Shown piece by piece: positions 22,215 to 33,445 of a DNA stretch of 64,000 bases. Origin of the DNA: Trichaptum fuscoviolaceum (Eukaryota > Basidiomycota > Agaricomycetes > Hymenochaetales > Trichaptaceae). Position 1 is the first letter of the stretch. Each line of letters starts with the position of its first letter. Under the pieces are notes generated by a model that worked only from the letters and a program-made list of their open reading frames with translations, had not been told where the DNA came from and ran no database searches. Position numbers and translations under genes: made by a program. The stretch spans positions 1,612,001-1,676,000 of the forward strand of contig CAJSYZ010000004.1 in the NCBI GenBank assembly GCA_910574455.1. The letters run 5' to 3'.

Positions 22215-24108
22215 GAATTGTTCAGCGATCCATATTAAAGAGGGGCTTACCAGAATTTAATTGCACAAATTAAAAGTACTCGTAATAGAGTTAAATTTTT
22301 ATGCTTTTTTCTGTACGTGAAAAACAAAGAATGCGAAATGCACAAGAAGGAAGGACGAGAGAGATAGACCAGCTGGGGAGCCATCGTTCACGCCTGCGAT
22401 CCTTTTATAAGGCTATGGATTTGTGGTTGCAGTTCGCATCCATTACCAATTGACCACAAAGTTGAACCACACAACAGTTCCACGGTTGTGGACAAAAGAA
22501 ATTATTAGAAGCGTTGCCATTGTTGTGTCCAAGTTGTATATTGTTTGATTGGCTGAGCCACAGCTCAGAGCATCCAACAGAAGACACTTATGCAGTGCAC
22601 GTGAGTGAAAAGTAGCAGTTGTAGGATGAGAGCTCTAGCGATATCGCCACAAGCCTGAGGTTCATTGGAGACTGAATGTCCTCGGCGAGAGTGAGCAGCC
22701 AGGTGTAGCAGAGATCAGACTCTTATATTATATCGCAAAACGTCCGTTACCCGGCGATTAGCATGGAAGGCACAAGAATAAGACAGCTTGCACCACGTTA
22801 GAAAAGTTCCACCAAAAATGAAATCTGTTGGAAGCGCGTATTAGGTTGCGAGACAATGCATTGGTTAGATGTAGCAGAGCAGAGGCAGACGCGAGGTTGG
22901 CCTCGATCAGGGACACCCATGCTAGTGCGGCGCTGCTGAGGTCCATTCTTCAGGAGCTCAAGGGCACCAGCTGCTCTGCTGAAATCGCTCTTTTCTCTAC
23001 GGTCCTCACCTGACGTATTCAATATAAGTTCCCTTACAGCGAGGAACCGTAAGTCTACGCACCGATGACTCAAATCAGCCCAGCTTCAATTGGTGAATTG
23101 CCTTCGTTTAGGTCATGGTCGCCCAAACAACTAACAGCCTAAGCACAGACGTCTCGCGCTCCGAGGTCTGTCAGCCGTGCGGGCCCACGGGGGAGTTTCG
23201 TGACTTCCACGGGATGAGCAGGAGCATATAAGGATGGAGATTTAGAAGATGTGATGGAGCCTCACCTCGAAGCCGTCTTCCCCAGCATAATCACCCCTCG
23301 CTACATAGCACTGTATCCCTCGAGAGGCACAGAAGCACATTTTTCCAAACGTCAGCTGCCGGAGTCAACGCAGCTAATATGTGTTGCATTACACAAGAGA
23401 ACCGAAACCACCAGCTTCGGAAGTCCGTCCGACAGCCAACAACCTGTCTGTCTTGCTAATCTGGCCTAGAAGAGTCGAAGAGTCGTTCATCTCCTAACGC
23501 ACATTCCGATTTATGTAAGAGCGTCAAGTTGAGGCATTTGTAGTTTCCCCTGAGATAAGAGCTATTTTTCGTAACACTGAGCTCGGATTCCACCTCAATG
23601 CAATTGCAAGACGCCAACTTCGCCCTCTCCATTGGTATTCTGATATCTATACACAGTCAGGTCTCTTCATAAGTATACATCTGGGTAAAGCACTTGCCAA
23701 AAACTATGGAAGAATTGCTAACAAGACTATATCCACGATTGAGGTTCTCGTCGTAGATCACACCTGCTTTGTGTCGTCAAGACCGCCCTGAGCCAATAGC
23801 GTCATCCCTGTGTATGTGACATACGAAGGGCATGATGAGAAGAGGAATCATGTCGATGATATCAACGAATAATCATTTCACTGGAGAGTAGGTGATGATT
23901 AGTCGGAGAGTACTTTTAAGATGGTGCAGCATGAGAGTCCTGGCTCCTCGGGACATTATTACCCTATCAAGTTTCAAGGTCTACTTCACCGTCAACTTTC
24001 TTCTCCAACAAGTCGACCACCATCAGGACCACCAATGTCACACCCATATATTTCTAGCTTATGAGCAAATGTGAGAGAAGGGCTCCTTGTTCACTTTGAT
24101 ACTCGACA
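22215..24108. other. Intergenic with a decayed V/IPREA-family remnant
   Basis: No intact gene. Around 23270-23375 the + strand carries CCCTCGAGAGGCAC (23317-23330) and reads IPREAQKHIFPN before a stop. The same 14-mer and reading occur at 63624-63637 and, on the minus strand, at 47041-47028. The rest is unremarkable spacer. Confidence 0.5.
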
Positions 24109-24992
24109 ATGCTTCCTAGATCTGCCAACTTGCTGTATCATCCGAGACGCACTTCGACGCTTCCGCTCCCGCTTCGACCACTCATACAAAGCCGTTTTGC
24201 ATCGACAATCTCAGCTGGGAGCAGTGGTACTGGGGATAACTCAGTAGCATATCCCTTTCCAAAGCATCCTCGTCCTACTCCTCACGAAATCTTCCACTTG
24301 AGACCTGGCGCGTCGCAGAGGGACATCAAGGCTCGCTGTACGTTTGGCTATAAACGCCCCAATCCATTGCTGGATAACATCTTTCTTCGTAGACTACGAG
24401 CTTGTCCGTATACACCATCCGGATTCACCCCACTGTCGTAGTCTACCCGCAAATATATGTCGTTCACGCTTTCAGGCCATAACAGCCGCGTACGACATCC
24501 TTACAGGAAAGGTTCATCTCCGCTCGTCAGTCCACACCCCGCGCAGCTCGTCCGGTCGATGGGATAGATCAGGCGCAACTGGCCAAGCAGGATATGCTTA
24601 TCGACGCTCCTCTCATGCAGAGTGGGCACAACAGGCGGATGCTGCAGAGGAGAATGCGGATGACCGCTGGAAGGACCGGGTTCTCATGGCTGTCGGCATC
24701 GGCGTACGTCCCCAACACTAACCACATCCTTCACACGTATCTGATTGCATACCAGACTCTCGCAATTGCAATAAGCCCGTTTCTCTCCTTGTTTACCAAC
24801 CTCAGTCAGTCCGAACAGCGGCACGTTAGTGCTGCGAAGAACCTAGCTCAGGCACGAAGAGAGGCTAGGGAATACGGGGAGCTTCGGAGAGCAGAAATAC
24901 GAAAGCGCGTTCGCTCGAGCGAAATAGACCGTGAATACGAGGAGCTTGTGGCGAAGAAGGAAAAGGAGCGTAGCACGCGGGGTGACGGATGA
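24109..24992 (+). CDS. J-domain protein, probably mitochondrial, with a C-terminal TM helix
   Basis: Three exons (24109-24337, 24393-24703, 24756-24992; introns 55 and 52 nt) give 258 aa in frame. The N-terminus MLPRSANLLYHPRRTST is basic and hydroxylated with RFAST, like a mitochondrial presequence. The J domain runs from TPHEIFHLRPGASQRDIK through YYELVRIHHPDSPHC, containing the HPD motif that stimulates Hsp70 ATPase, to FQAITAAYDILTGK. After a Ser/Gly/Arg linker there is one hydrophobic segment (VLMAVGIGTLAIAISPFL), then a charged helical tail. No Gly/Phe or Cys-rich zinc regions, so it is a class III J-protein. Likely role: a membrane-anchored Hsp70 co-chaperone in mitochondria; location is inferred. 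Confidence 0.85.
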
Positions 24993-25124
24993 CATTGAAG
25001 GGTTAAAGAGGTGCAATTGACGGTATGTACATGCATTAGATGTTTGGATTCTTTATCATGGTCACTAATTCCCATAAGAAATGTGGGCTAGGTCTCGGCA
25101 ACACAATCAATTTCCTTCGCGCCT

Positions 25125-25812
<688 letters not shown>

Positions 25813-26131
25813 TTAGTTTCCTAGTCAGTTCGAAGACCGGAGGTGGTAGCTGTATAAGAGTTACAATGGTGTGGGAGCAGTATGAGTTCCATACTGTACA
25901 AGACTCGGACTGCGAGTATTTCGGTCCGATAACCCAATCGGCTGTTACCGCGATAACATGCAGCACAGATAACACATTATAATAATACACCGCAATAGAC
26001 TTTATGTACAACAGAATACGCTACATTAAATATGCTGTATTACAGTGAATCAAACTGAGATATTTAGTCCGCAAGAAATGTATATGAAAGTCCGGAGAAC
26101 CGATGAAACCGCCATGAACTATTGCATCACA
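25813..26131. other. Intergenic, no feature seen
   Basis: AT-rich spacer between the start of the deaminase gene and the 3' end of the Rds1-like gene. Confidence 0.5.
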
Positions 26132-27283
26132 TCAGAGTGTTGAATTAAATTGAGAATCGAAGGGGAATTCCAAGATGGCCACTCCGGCAACTGTGTCTGC
26201 ATCTGATACAGTCTCGTTTGTGTTGGTGATTAGAGCGTACACGGTGCCTTGCAAGTTTTCCGGGAGAACCGCAGTAACGCTGCCGTCTACTCCGTTCCCC
26301 GCGACAGGCACAAAGCGTTTATCCAAGCCAGTAAGAAGCGCGAGGAAAAGCGTCACATTTCCTCCAGTCGTAGAGACGCCTGCCAGGGTGGAATTAAAGG
26401 ATAAAGAGATCGAGCCTCCGGCAACGAAGCTTGTACTCGTAACTGAAAGAGGTGGGAAAGCGGATAGATAAAGGTTAGGATTTGAAGAGGGACAGCTTGT
26501 TATGAAGCCTGCGGCGAGACTGAAAGCTTGCTTCAGATCCAGAGGAGTCTTTAACATATAGGTCTATTAGCTAACATTTTCGGGAAAGTGAAGCATTTCC
26601 AACTCACCTCAAAGGCGGTAGACCAAGGATTCTGCTTGTTGATCGCCGATGCAACGAACGCTGCTTGGCGAGCTCTAAATGCCGTGCAGTTAGCAAGGAT
26701 AAAGACCATGAAAAATTTTGAGCACTCACTCAACCGCTAGGATAGAAGCGGCGCTGGTAACCAGAGTGCTATCGTTCAAGAGGTTCGCAGCCCCGGTATA
26801 CGCTGAGGTCCCAACACTTTCTAGTACCGCGCTTAACGTTACAAAAGCTTTCGGATCGGAGAATGGGCTGTATGACATTTGTTATCGACCCGTCATGATG
26901 AAGAAAATTAATGAACACACAATGAGTAATTGCAAGGTTGCGTCGCGTCTGCACCAAGTATGCCCTCCAGCGTCTCTACATGAGTTGCCTCATTCTGAGA
27001 TATCTGGGCGATACGCCCCCGAGCAAAGGAAGGCAATCCAGCTGCCGCAAACGCAGCCTCGTCGAACTTTGCTAAACCCTCGGCGTAGAATGCGTTTTCC
27101 AGATGTTCCAGAGTAAGCGCAAAGTTGAGGACCATTTCATCTGAGGCAAACATGTTCAGTTCGCTCGAGTTTTGGTAAGTAAATATCAGAAATCTTACCG
27201 TTCGAAGAGGCGCGCTTTACAGGCCGGGCGGAGCATGTCAACGGCAGAACGAAGTAGATTGCGGCTGCGAGTAATAGCTTCAT
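26132..27283 (-). CDS. Rds1-type ferritin-like secreted protein
   Basis: Five exons can be joined in frame from ATG 27283 to the stop at 26132; introns have canonical ends (for example 27141-27198). The N-terminus MKLLLAAAIYFVLPLTCSAR is a clear signal peptide. The mature part fits the fungal ferritin-like (Rds1/stress response) family: MVLNFALTLEHLENAFYAEG, QISQNEATHVETLEG, DPKAFVTLSAVLESVGTSAY, then SAASILAVEARQAAFVAS and a Ser/Thr/Gly-rich C-terminal beta-type region. The putative metal-site residues in EHLE and NEATH are kept; in the last helix the usual EARH is EARQ. Expected location is the cell wall or outside; biochemical role in this family is not settled. Reading frames are intact. 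Confidence 0.82.
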
Positions 27284-27971
27284 ATTGAATACCGAACTTT
27301 GTCGAGCAACTATCGGTAAAGGAGTGCAATGGGAGGGGACTGATGATGGCCCTCCAAGGAATGCAAACGAGGAGAATATAAAGCCTGCAGACTTTGTGCA
27401 AAGTAGCTAGCAAATGAGATCTCGATAATCTGCAAAATTCCGTGGCGCCGATTCGACGTGGAATAATGAACAAGATCTTTTTCACCGGTTGCTTTGACTG
27501 AGCCTTCAGGTTTGCAAAGATGAATGCCGGAGAAGAAGAGCTCGAATAAGACCAGAACGGGGATGAGCAGACCCCATCTGTGGAGAGAAGGCCATCCCTC
27601 GGGCAACTCGGAACACTGCATATGATGGGCTGTGTGTGCTTTATTCAGGTAGCTGTGTAATAACTAGTCAGTGAGCACGGTCTGTTAAAGAGATTGAATG
27701 GACTAACTTCCCGAAGGGAGAAATACAGTCATCTATACAGGTAGCATATTTTATTGGAAGAAGAGTAAGCAATGTGCTTTTGGAAATGTGATTGAAATCA
27801 AAATAAGAGGGGCAATGGTTTATGACTTGATGCTTGTACAAATTTATTGCGGCTGGATGTGACCGAATGGTCTAACTTGAAAGCAAAATTACAACAAGAG
27901 ATTGAAAAGAGAGAGAGGAAAGAAAGTCTCAAGAAAACGAAGATCAGTGGATGTTCTTATTCGTACAGTCG
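27284..27971. other. Intergenic, no gene supported
   Basis: Upstream region of the Rds1-like gene and downstream of the HUA1-like gene. A minus-strand frame at 27621-27310 contains a hydrophobic stretch (LLIPVLVLFELFFSG) but lacks other support. Confidence 0.45.
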
Positions 27972-29516
27972 TTATAGTATTCTCCCTACGCCACCACAGG
28001 CAGGGCATGTCTCAACGTCGAAAATAAGGAAACTAACAGTTCCGTCGCCGCCACATCTCCAACACAATCGTCCGCCTATGCGCGGGTCTCCTGGACGAAC
28101 GACTGCTGTCCCAGGAGGGGGTGGGCCACGAGTGTAACTCAGCTGCGGCCGGAAAGCGGGTGGCTGTGGCGGTAGTGGAGGTGGAGGCGGTGAGAGTCCA
28201 ACACCTGGGCCCATCGGAGACCTTGGGACACCAGGAGGTGTGGGAGACAGTGGCCCATACACGTTATTGTTTGACGAATGCGAGCGGCGGAGACGAGAGG
28301 GAGAGGGAGAGGGCGGTCCTGGAGGTGGCGAAAATAGTGAAGGCTGTGATTGAGTTTGTTGGTGGCGAATATGAGGCGGCCGAAACGAAGGCAGAGGCCG
28401 CTGAAATCCAGGGGAGCGAGGCGCGTAGACAATTGCGCCGCCGTAGGGTTTGGAATATTTATCCCAACATTTACGGCACGGGTGCGTCGGATCAAAGCCC
28501 TTATACCCCGTGTTCATGCCTGGAAGGTCTATCAGCACATAACAAAGGAAATCTTCCGTGAAATACTTACATTTGCGACATTCGTGGCCTGAGGGATAGA
28601 TCAGTACTCGCCCTTTGTTCAAGAGGGGTCTGCCGGGTGTGGGGACGGTTGTCGGGTTCGATGCATCTGCGTCCCTAGGTGGAGGAGGAGGCCCACTCGG
28701 CGGTGCGTACGACGAAGAGGACGCAGCAGCCGGTGAATTAGGGATGGATGGAGGAGGGCCACTCGGAGGTGCGAAATTGGTTCTTGGAGCAGATGGAGGT
28801 CCAGCACGTTCAAAATGCTCCGGTCCAGTATCTTCAGGGCCAGATGATCCATTAGAACGGGCTGGAGATGGTCCTCGACGAGTGGAACCATCCTCGGGCG
28901 TTGTCGTGTAAAAGTCTCTCGCAAATTCTGAAAGTGGCCTTTCTGCGGTTCGAATCCTGGGTTCCCCTGCTCTTCCTCTCGTGGACGGATGCCTCGGCGG
29001 TGGTCCAAACGCACCTTGGCCTCCCTGTCCCGGATAGTTACTCCAGTTTCCCGTTACACTCGGACGAATAGGGGCTTGGGTAGGCCCAGTAAACTGCGGA
29101 GCCACAAAATAGCTTCCGCCAGTCGGATGAGGAGATAGATAGGCTGGAAGAGCCAAGGGCGGAGGCGCAGGTTGGAAGGGTCTTGCAGGTCCATACTCAA
29201 CTGTTGCTTCACCCTGGTACATATCTGCTGACGGGGTGTAGGCTGGTGGAGGTTCTACAGGCTCAGGAGGTTCGTCAAGTGTAGTAGCAGCCAGTTCCGC
29301 TGCCAATCCATCCACAGATCGCTGTTCATCTCTAGGTGCACCTTCATCGCTTCTGTTAGACGGAATCAAAGCACTAGGATTGACCGCTGAGCTGCCCTGA
29401 GGTCCTGAGCTGGACGATGGTGCGTCGTGCGTTATGCTCGAGCTCGAACCAGTTGGATTCGGTGTCGCCGATGGAGTCCTAAACGGATTATGAACACTCC
29501 GTTTTGCGTCCGTCAT
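27972..29516 (-). CDS. HUA1-like proline-rich zinc-binding protein
   Basis: Reading starts at the ATG at 29516 (MTDAKRSVHNPFRTP); an upstream in-frame ATG at 29654 is less likely. One 51-nt intron at 28520-28570 leaves the frame open and is easily missed; removing it restores the Cys spacing CRKCMNTGYKGFDPTHPC. The N-terminal two-thirds is Pro/Ser-rich with an EPPPAYTP motif, a possible WW-domain or Nedd4/Rsp5 site. The conserved core is GRVLIYPSGHECRKC ... HPCRKCWDKYSKPYGGAIVY, a long Pro/Arg linker, then RPGDPRIGGRLCWRCGGDG and FDVETCPACGGVGRIL. Paired CxxC motifs point to zinc ribbons. Yeast Hua1 is a cytoplasmic protein possibly linked to actin patches; function here is inferred from the family only. 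Confidence 0.85.
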   Translation of the reverse strand: MTDAKRSVHNPFRTPSATPNPTGSSSSITHDAPSSSSGPQGSSAVNPSALIPSNRSDEGAPRDEQRSVDGLAAELAATTLDEPPEPVEPPPAYTPSADMYQGEATVEYGPARPFQPAPPPLALPAYLSPHPTGGSYFVAPQFTGPTQAPIRPSVTGNWSNYPGQGGQGAFGPPPRHPSTRGRAGEPRIRTAERPLSEFARDFYTTTPEDGSTRRGPSPARSNGSSGPEDTGPEHFERAGPPSAPRTNFAPPSGPPPSIPNSPAAASSSSYAPPSGPPPPPRDADASNPTTVPTPGRPLLNKGRVLIYPSGHECRKCKYFTEDFLCYVLIDLPGMNTGYKGFDPTHPCRKCWDKYSKPYGGAIVYAPRSPGFQRPLPSFRPPHIRHQQTQSQPSLFSPPPGPPSPSPSRLRRSHSSNNNVYGPLSPTPPGVPRSPMGPGVGLSPPPPPLPPQPPAFRPQLSYTRGPPPPGTAVVRPGDPRIGGRLCWRCGGDGTVSFLIFDVETCPACGGVGRIL

Positions 29517-31199
29517 TGTGGTGAACGAAAAGGAAGGGATGAGTTGCGCAGTCGAAGAAACTGAGCATCTGGATTCTGCTGTGCTTCCGCAGGTGCCAGT
29601 GAGGATTGTGTCACTCATCCGCACACATGCTAAATATAGGTTTGCAGGGTCCATTGACTATTTAAAGCGGTCAATAGCATCGAAGTTCCGAAACAACTGT
29701 GTTAGAAGACATGATCAGCTTGTTGATTGTTGATTGGGGTAGCTTACTCTTGAGAGTTTAATTATGGTTTATCTTCTTCAGTCTTTTTGATATTCTTACT
29801 TTCAAAATGTCGTACAGTTCATACTACAATATTTATTAAGTAGCATTGAATTTCGGAGTGAGAGATAACGTGAGCGAAATGAATCTATGGATTCTCGACC
29901 TCAACCTACCTGAGTGTGAGATTGTCAGGTAAGGGGGAGAATCTCGATTCCGTTCTCAGTAATGCCTGGCAAGAAAGATGCAATCCTAACTCGAACTGAT
30001 CTCTTGCCGTACCGTGGTCAGATACATGTTATTCCATAGATGGCCCAGGGCTATGTCAGAAACTTGAGTCCAACTTAGTGAACGTAAAGGTGAGCTACGA
30101 AACTAAGGCAAAATGAGATCAAATAGGCACTATATACGCGCGCATACGCTAATGAGTCTTGAAAGTGTATCAACAGTACATACGTACCTCATACCTTCCA
30201 GACTTGGTCAGAGCTCAAGTAAATTTGTCATCACGAATTGCACGACGGCTTGAGGACAGAAGATGTCGAATCATTCTGCTAGTGGAAGAGGGGGGGTGGG
30301 GGGTAATAGACAAAACCGCGAGGGATTCGAGAACATTTATAGTCTCAAGTAACATCGGAGTTTCAAATTGACCGCCGACTCACACAGTGCTTCCGTGCAT
30401 AATGAGTACATTTGTACATTTAGACGTGGATCTTGATACGCCATAGTAAGCTTTAGTCATTCACGTCGACTTCGACTTAAGTAGATGCGGAATCGTTGAC
30501 ATTTAGATATCGTGAAGGATCCGCGCAATAGAGTTCCAGTGTGAATCTCCGCTTGAAGCGGTTCAAGTTGTTTCATGCCGCGCGCCAGCAACTTTCGAGT
30601 CTTGAACCCGACCAGCGGTGGAAAGGCAACTGATCATGAACTATACGAGAAGTTCGTTCTGCGTCCGATCGTCTCATCATTGCTAACGCTTCAGCTTCCG
30701 TCGAAGCATCAGTTTGGCCCGGGAGTCTGAAGAAAGAGTGCAGTAAAAGTAGTTTCTGATGCCGTTCTAGAGTGCTCTGCGACGTACTTGAATGTAGCCT
30801 CCGATTCCTCTCGAAAATCCTACGCTTTCTTCCTCGCATGCATTCCTCGCTAGTACTACTCACTGATTATACTGGCCATCGTTGGAACATGCGGATAGGG
30901 GGGGCACATCCGTTTGCTTATTAGCCTTCATCATTCCGTTTGTCTTTGAAACCATATTTCAGCAGCACCCGTATGTTATGGAAGGTGGAGGGCACTTGGC
31001 AAACAAATTTGGATGGGGAAAAGACTCGGATAGGGCGTTTGTCTGGTGCTTCAAATTCAACTTGAGTTGATGAAGTGATGACGTAAGCAGCGGACCCGAA
31101 AAGTTGAAGAAGTGTTTCTTTTGTGGTCGCGTTCGTTATAGCGTTCGCCTCTTCACGTTGCCGCCGAACTTTTGCATTACATCTACGACATCTTACGAA
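29517..31199. other. Intergenic, no gene supported
   Basis: About 1.7 kb between divergent genes. A minus-strand frame at 30863-30573 (MSSTSEECMRGRKRRIFER) is mildly coding-like and may be an exon of an unrecognised gene; no motif supports it. Confidence 0.4.
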
Positions 31200-32191
31200 A
31201 TGACTACACTCTCTACTAAACCTAGTCAACTGGCGTTCTTAGACTGGCTGAAGCCGCGACGAGGTGTCGCAATAACGCGCATGAAGAACAACGGGTTTGC
31301 AATGATAGTTGCCCTCCTCATCACGCAACTCTCGCCTATAACGCCGTCGCCTTTGACGTGTCTGTGGATGGTATTGGCAGGCGGAGGGAGTATGAAGTCG
31401 TCGACGCGTCTGGCGTGCTGGATAGGTGAGTAGACACGCTCTTGAAAGCCATGACCATGGCACTAACGTTTGGCTCATCAAGAACTTGCGGTCTTCACCG
31501 TGTTGTCATTGAACATCCTACAAGCTTACATCGGCCTAAAATACCCGCCACCTCCTTGTAAACCGATAGAATCTCCTGTCAAGCGGTCACAGATACAAAG
31601 CCCGCCTCCTGCGCGGCCACTGAAGCTTGGAACTCCTTTGGTGGGTACATCGCTCTTCCTTTCTTAACATATCTTCCATACGTACGAAGATGGCAATGCA
31701 TTTGCGCTGTTGGATTGCAATATTGAGATACCATTGCACGTCGGTGAATTGGCCTTTCTTGAATACGAACATCTTGACTTAAATGATTAGACCACATGGA
31801 TGGTTTTCGTTTTTTGAACTTACGCTTCTCGTCAATTAAGCTTGCTAATATTGTTGTCCTCCAGCAATCGTCTAGGCCTCTTCAGGCTTCTTTTTCGGCT
31901 TCTTCTTATGCACCCTCACCCATCTCAACACCTTCTCGAATCATAAATTATAAGCCTCCAACGACAGGCTCACCTTTCAACAATTCTCTAAACTCGTCCA
32001 CGCTCTCCAACTCTATGTCATCACCTCTAGCCTATCGTGCTCGACAGTCAAACTCTATCGTCCGTAAGTAGCCGTTCATTCTACAAGTCGCATTTGCCGA
32101 TTGCTGATTCTTATTTTTATCTAATGCAGGGCCTCTTGATGGAAGCCTGCTCAGTCAGCTGGAGGCAGAGGAAGATGACGAATACAATTGA
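31200..32191 (+). CDS. Two-TM protein, possibly Pom34-like nucleoporin
   Basis: Four exons (31200-31425, 31483-31640, 31865-32063, 32130-32191; introns 57, 224 and 66 nt) join in frame to 214 aa. Two hydrophobic segments lie early (FAMIVALLITQLSPITPS and the ELAVFTVLSLNILQAYIGL region), followed by LKYPPPPCKP, a Ser/Pro-rich stretch with YAPSPISTPSRIINY, and a conserved-looking end LAYRARQSNSIV, RPLDGSLLSQLEAEEDD. Two TM helices plus a Ser/Pro tail resemble fungal Pom34, an integral nuclear-pore membrane protein; that name is an inference from layout. The 224-nt intron is long for this window. An overlapping frame in exon 1 (see rejected list) does not splice correctly. Confidence 0.7.
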
Positions 32192-32532
32192 GATCCGATC
32201 ACGGTCTGCATATATTTTTTGGTCTACATTGCATTGCATTTTTGGCATGATTCACGTACTCTGTTTCTTCATATTATATATCTCGTCTGTAAGCATGCAT
32301 CAGTGAAACGGTACTTCTGTGTTCTTTATCATCTCTCCTTCAAAACTTCCTTCCATCATAACATACTGTTCATCGCAATCAAATGATCGACTCTAGACAA
32401 TAGCCATCGGTCCGAGGACTGACCACGGCAAGTTAACAGCTTTCTGATTATACATTAGACGAGGCGCAACAGGGCACAGGAAGTCACAAGAGAAAAGCGT
32501 CATTTGCTGCGATCATGCACTTGAAATTAAGA

Positions 32533-33445
32533 TCATATTCGGTCATAACCTCCCTGATCGTAGAAGCTGACCATCCGCCGAACAATGATATCTAATCCCT
32601 CAAGCCATCGAGCAAGCTCCCGGTCAAAGTTCTCTTCCGAGCCACCCTGTGCGATGCGAGCGTAGAAATCGCGCCGCTTCGGACATGTTTTTAGTGCAAC
32701 CTATCACGCTCATCAGCAATGTTGCTGATATCGAAAAGTGGAATGATGTACTAACATATATGACTGTTCGAACTGCAAAGTTGTGGTGATGCTTCAGCAC
32801 GGTGTCGTAGGCCCGCCGGAAGCTCATTTGCGGTTCTTCGTGTTCGTTTTCTCTCGAATTTTGGAGTGATCGGCAAGTAAACAGTAGACCACTTTTTGTT
32901 CTGTGTAAGCCTCCGACGCAGGTCCTCTTGGAGCTGCAAATCTCTCACCGTACGAGACGACGTAGGCATCCGATGCCATCATGGGCTTTTTCATTGCTGA
33001 GTCGTTCGGAATTAACAAGCTGTTCCAAAGTGGAGCACTGATCTGGTTTGGCGCTGTATGTCGCACGAACTCCCTGTCATATTATCAGAATCTGTGGGAC
33101 GTTCCATATGTTCTTTCGGGTACGTACGTGGATGTTGTTCTTGATATCTATTTGGACGAAGGAAAATACGCCAGTTCCTAGGAGATCTATTGGAAGCATT
33201 GATGTCAGTCACTGTCTATGTACATTACATACATGTGATGGCCTCTCCGAGCAGGCTCTGAAGCGAGGTTCTACGACGTACCAAACATCTTCACAAGCCC
33301 ATCCGAAGCTTCCAAGAACTGTGCGGTATCAATTCCCGCATCTGAAATTGGGATGTCCGCGAAGGACTAGAACGAAATTCATCAGGTCATTCTGTACGAG
33401 ACAGTGCTGCTGACTTACTTTGACGGTTTCAAAGTGTGGCGCCAT
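32533..33445 (-). CDS. Glycolipid transfer protein (GLTP / HET-C2 fold)
   Basis: Six exons (33445-33419, 33366-33282, 33186-33128, 33073-32949, 32891-32756, 32700-32533) join in frame to 199 aa, normal for GLTP. Order: HFETVKSFADIPISDAGID, FLEASDGLVKMFDLLG, FVQIDIKNNIHGVRATY (Asp and Asn of the headgroup site), STLEQLVNSER, RRLVRGLLFTCRSLQNS, RRAYDTVLKHHHNFAVR (conserved His) and CPKRRDFYARIAQGG. GLTPs shuttle glycosphingolipids between membranes in the cytosol; fungal HET-C2 acts in heterokaryon incompatibility and spore development. The aromatic residue that stacks on the sugar in human GLTP (Trp in LLWLKRGL) is not seen: the corresponding stretch reads LRRLVRGL. Exon 5 start is set by frame. 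Confidence 0.85.

Noticed and set aside
31310..31425. Alternative frame AYNAVAFDVSVDGIGRRREY in exon 1 of the two-TM gene
   Set aside because: It looks coding but cannot be spliced in phase to exon 2, whereas the main frame joins cleanly to ELAVFTVLSLN.
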